From: Sulfurimonas sp.
GTDB lineage: Bacteria; Campylobacterota; Campylobacteria; Campylobacterales; Sulfurimonadaceae
NCBI GenBank assembly: GCA_002733155.1
Contig: NVUO01000006.1
Coordinates: 107,004 to 115,408, forward strand
Direction of reading: 5' to 3'
DNA: 8,405 bases
A program made the translations under genes and the position numbers. The notes below the pieces were generated by a model that made no database searches, had not been told where the DNA came from, and saw only the letters and a program-made list of their open reading frames with translations. Positions 7,000-8,405 of this stretch are shown piece after piece. Each line of letters opens with the position of its first letter. The first letter of the stretch is position 1.

Positions 7000-7998
7000 A
7001 TGAGTGAAATAATAAAACAAGATTTTAGCGAAGTATTAAAGCAGATACAACTATCTCAACAAAAGGCTTATAAGCAAGTCAATACCGTTCTGATAGAACT
7101 TTATATGGAGATAGGTAAGTATGTATCTCTTAAATGTGTAAAAGAAAATTGGGGGAAGAGTGTTGTACAAGAGTTGGCAGACTTTATCAAACTGCAAGAT
7201 CCAACTATCAAAGGGTTTACAGCTCGTAGTATTTGGAGAATGAAGCAGTTTTATGAAACTTACAATACAAATGAAAAACTGTCTCCACTGGTGACACAAA
7301 TATCTTGGTCAAATCATTTACTCATATTGTCGGCTGCTAAATCTGATGAAGAGAGAGCATTTTACATAACGATCTCGATTAAAGAGAGGTATTCAAAACG
7401 AGAGTTAGAGAGACAAATTAGTAGTGGATTGTATCAAAGAACTATGTTGGGAAACGAAAAACTCTCAGTAATGGTGAGAGAATTACCACAAGATACGAAA
7501 AATGTATTTAAAGATAGTTATGCCTTAGAATTTTTAGGACTTCCCAAAGAACATAGTGAAAAAGATTTACAGCAAGGGCTGGTTAGTTCTTTAAAAGATT
7601 TTATACTTGAAATAGGTAAAGATTTCTGTTTTATGGGGCAAGAATACAAGGTGCAAGTTGGCGATACTGATTTTAGTATTGACCTACTGTTTTATCATAG
7701 AAATCTTCAATGTATGGTGGCTTTTGAATTAAAAATAGATGACTTTAAGCCATCGTATTTAGGGCAGCTTGAGTTTTATCTCGAAGCATTAGATAGAGAT
7801 GTAAAAAAAGAGTATGAAAACCCAAGTATTGGTGTCCTACTTTGTAGAAAGAAAAATGAAGAAATAGTTGAGTATGCTCTTAGCAGAAGTCTAAGCCCTA
7901 CAGTTATATCTGAGTATGAAACACAGTTAATTCCTAAAAAGATATTACAAGATAAACTGGATGAACTCTATTTACAGTTTGAGGGTGATGATAAATGA
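7000..7998 (+). CDS. DUF1016/YhcG-family PDDEXK nuclease
   Basis: The 332 residues have the two-part DUF1016 (YhcG) architecture. The N-terminal helical domain, about residues 5-150, includes WGKSVVQELA (51-60) and the family-typical GFTARSIWRMKQFYETY (72-88) and ISWSNHLLIL (101-110). The C-terminal PDDEXK nuclease domain spans about 165-325. Catalytic candidates are D228 in FSIDLLFYH and E243/K245 in AFELK, with the downstream Q256 in GQLEFYLEALD; all expected acidic and lysine positions are present. Length is normal for the family, so the gene looks intact. The ATG abuts the TAA of the YobI gene in the same frame; the likely Shine-Dalgarno is a modest AAAGGA (6983-6988) about 11 bases upstream. 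Its last four bases overlap the pglZ start (ATGA). Sampled GC of about 35% matches the BREX core rather than the YobI gene. Family members are often embedded in restriction and other defence loci. The exact substrate is unknown; cleavage of foreign or unmodified DNA is a guess. Confidence 0.9.
   Translation: MSEIIKQDFSEVLKQIQLSQQKAYKQVNTVLIELYMEIGKYVSLKCVKENWGKSVVQELADFIKLQDPTIKGFTARSIWRMKQFYETYNTNEKLSPLVTQISWSNHLLILSAAKSDEERAFYITISIKERYSKRELERQISSGLYQRTMLGNEKLSVMVRELPQDTKNVFKDSYALEFLGLPKEHSEKDLQQGLVSSLKDFILEIGKDFCFMGQEYKVQVGDTDFSIDLLFYHRNLQCMVAFELKIDDFKPSYLGQLEFYLEALDRDVKKEYENPSIGVLLCRKKNEEIVEYALSRSLSPTVISEYETQLIPKKILQDKLDELYLQFEGDDK
7981..7985 (+). promoter_or_regulatory. Shine-Dalgarno GAGGG for pglZ
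   Basis: GAGGG lies nine bases before the ATG at 7995 and inside the final codons of the nuclease gene. Together with the ATGA overlap it fixes the pglZ start and indicates translational coupling. Confidence 0.65.
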
Positions 7999-8405
7999 TA
8001 GATATACAACAAAGATTAAAAACAATTTTCCAAACACAAAGATTAGTGTTTTGGTATGATGACAACGAAGTTCTTAAAAATGAGTTTGAATCAATAGACT
8101 TAGACGATGTAACTAAACTTGAAATAGACAACAATGAGTTTGGTATCAAAAGACAATTACTAAGTCTTCAACCAACAGATAAGTTTTTAATCTACTCTCC
8201 AACACTTGCACCACAAGATGAAGATAATTGGTTACTTGATCTGAACATCGCTAACTATATGTTTTCTGCTGATAAAACAAGCCTTATTTTACAAAACCTT
8301 GGTCTTGATGTAAGTTTCAAAGAGTTTATAAGTAAGTTTGATAAGTTTTTCAATGCACCAACTCGCCTAAAAGCTCTTAAATGGTTACTAAGCGATAAAG
8401 AGAGT
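7995..8405 (+). CDS. pglZ: BREX-1 alkaline-phosphatase-like protein PglZ, N-terminal part (runs off window)
   Basis: Translation from the ATG at 7995 gives 137 codons with no stop before the window end. It begins MIDIQQRLKTIFQTQRLVFW, and the next residues (YDDNEVLKNEFESI), NNEFGIKRQLL, TDKFLIYSP and DNWLLDLNIANYMFSADK match the N-terminal region of type A (BREX-1) PglZ as I remember it. PglZ is a core BREX protein with a central alkaline-phosphatase-superfamily domain, which would lie beyond the window; the part seen here holds no metal-binding residues. It overlaps the upstream nuclease gene by four bases (ATGA), so the two are probably translated together. The reading frame is intact as far as visible, and base composition (about 32% in sampled lines) resembles the C-terminal part of pglX, as expected for genes of the same ancestral operon. 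brxL would be expected downstream in a type 1 system, but cannot be seen. Confidence 0.92.
   Translation, partial: MIDIQQRLKTIFQTQRLVFWYDDNEVLKNEFESIDLDDVTKLEIDNNEFGIKRQLLSLQPTDKFLIYSPTLAPQDEDNWLLDLNIANYMFSADKTSLILQNLGLDVSFKEFISKFDKFFNAPTRLKALKWLLSDKES

Overview
The window is a slice of a BREX type 1 phage-defence locus. All genes lie on the + strand and are packed head to tail. The very low GC content, A/T-ending codons (many ATA and AAA) and protein style suggest a Campylobacterota (epsilonproteobacterial) genome such as an Arcobacter or Sulfurimonas relative. That assignment is inference; no rRNA or housekeeping gene is present to confirm it.

Layout, left to right: (1) 1-471, the 3' end of a protein with a C-terminal phospholipase-D-like domain, of the kind usually found behind ORF6N/KilA-N-type DNA-binding domains. 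(2) 468-1505, an unrecognised 345-residue protein with two N-terminal membrane helices. (3) 1506-3272, the C-terminal half of the BREX methyltransferase PglX (target recognition and C-terminal domains), encoded as its own gene with its own ribosome binding site and no methyltransferase motifs. (4) A 55-bp gap, then 3328-6999, a 1223-residue YobI-family membrane P-loop NTPase. (5) 7000-7998, a DUF1016/YhcG-family PDDEXK nuclease. (6) 7995 to the window end, the N-terminal part of PglZ, the BREX alkaline-phosphatase-like protein.

The BREX core order pglX then pglZ is kept, but two sets of accessory genes interrupt it. One set (PLD-like protein and membrane protein) sits directly before the pglX C-terminal half, where the catalytic N-terminal half of the same polypeptide would normally be. 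The other (YobI NTPase and DUF1016 nuclease) sits between pglX and pglZ. Hand counts on sampled 60-base lines give about 20-23% GC in the membrane protein and the YobI gene, against about 30-35% in pglX, the DUF1016 gene and pglZ, so at least those two look like later arrivals. Gene joints are very tight (GTGA and ATGA overlaps, two TAA-ATG abutments), which suggests one co-transcribed operon. No promoter, terminator, RNA gene, insertion sequence or CRISPR array was seen.

The most unusual point is the apparent split of PglX at the boundary between methyltransferase core and recognition domain, with two accessory genes in the position of the split. PglX normally modifies host DNA at the BREX site, and with PglZ and the other Brx proteins blocks phage replication. 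Here the recognition half would have to join a separately made catalytic half. The sequence upstream of the window decides whether this is a true split enzyme.
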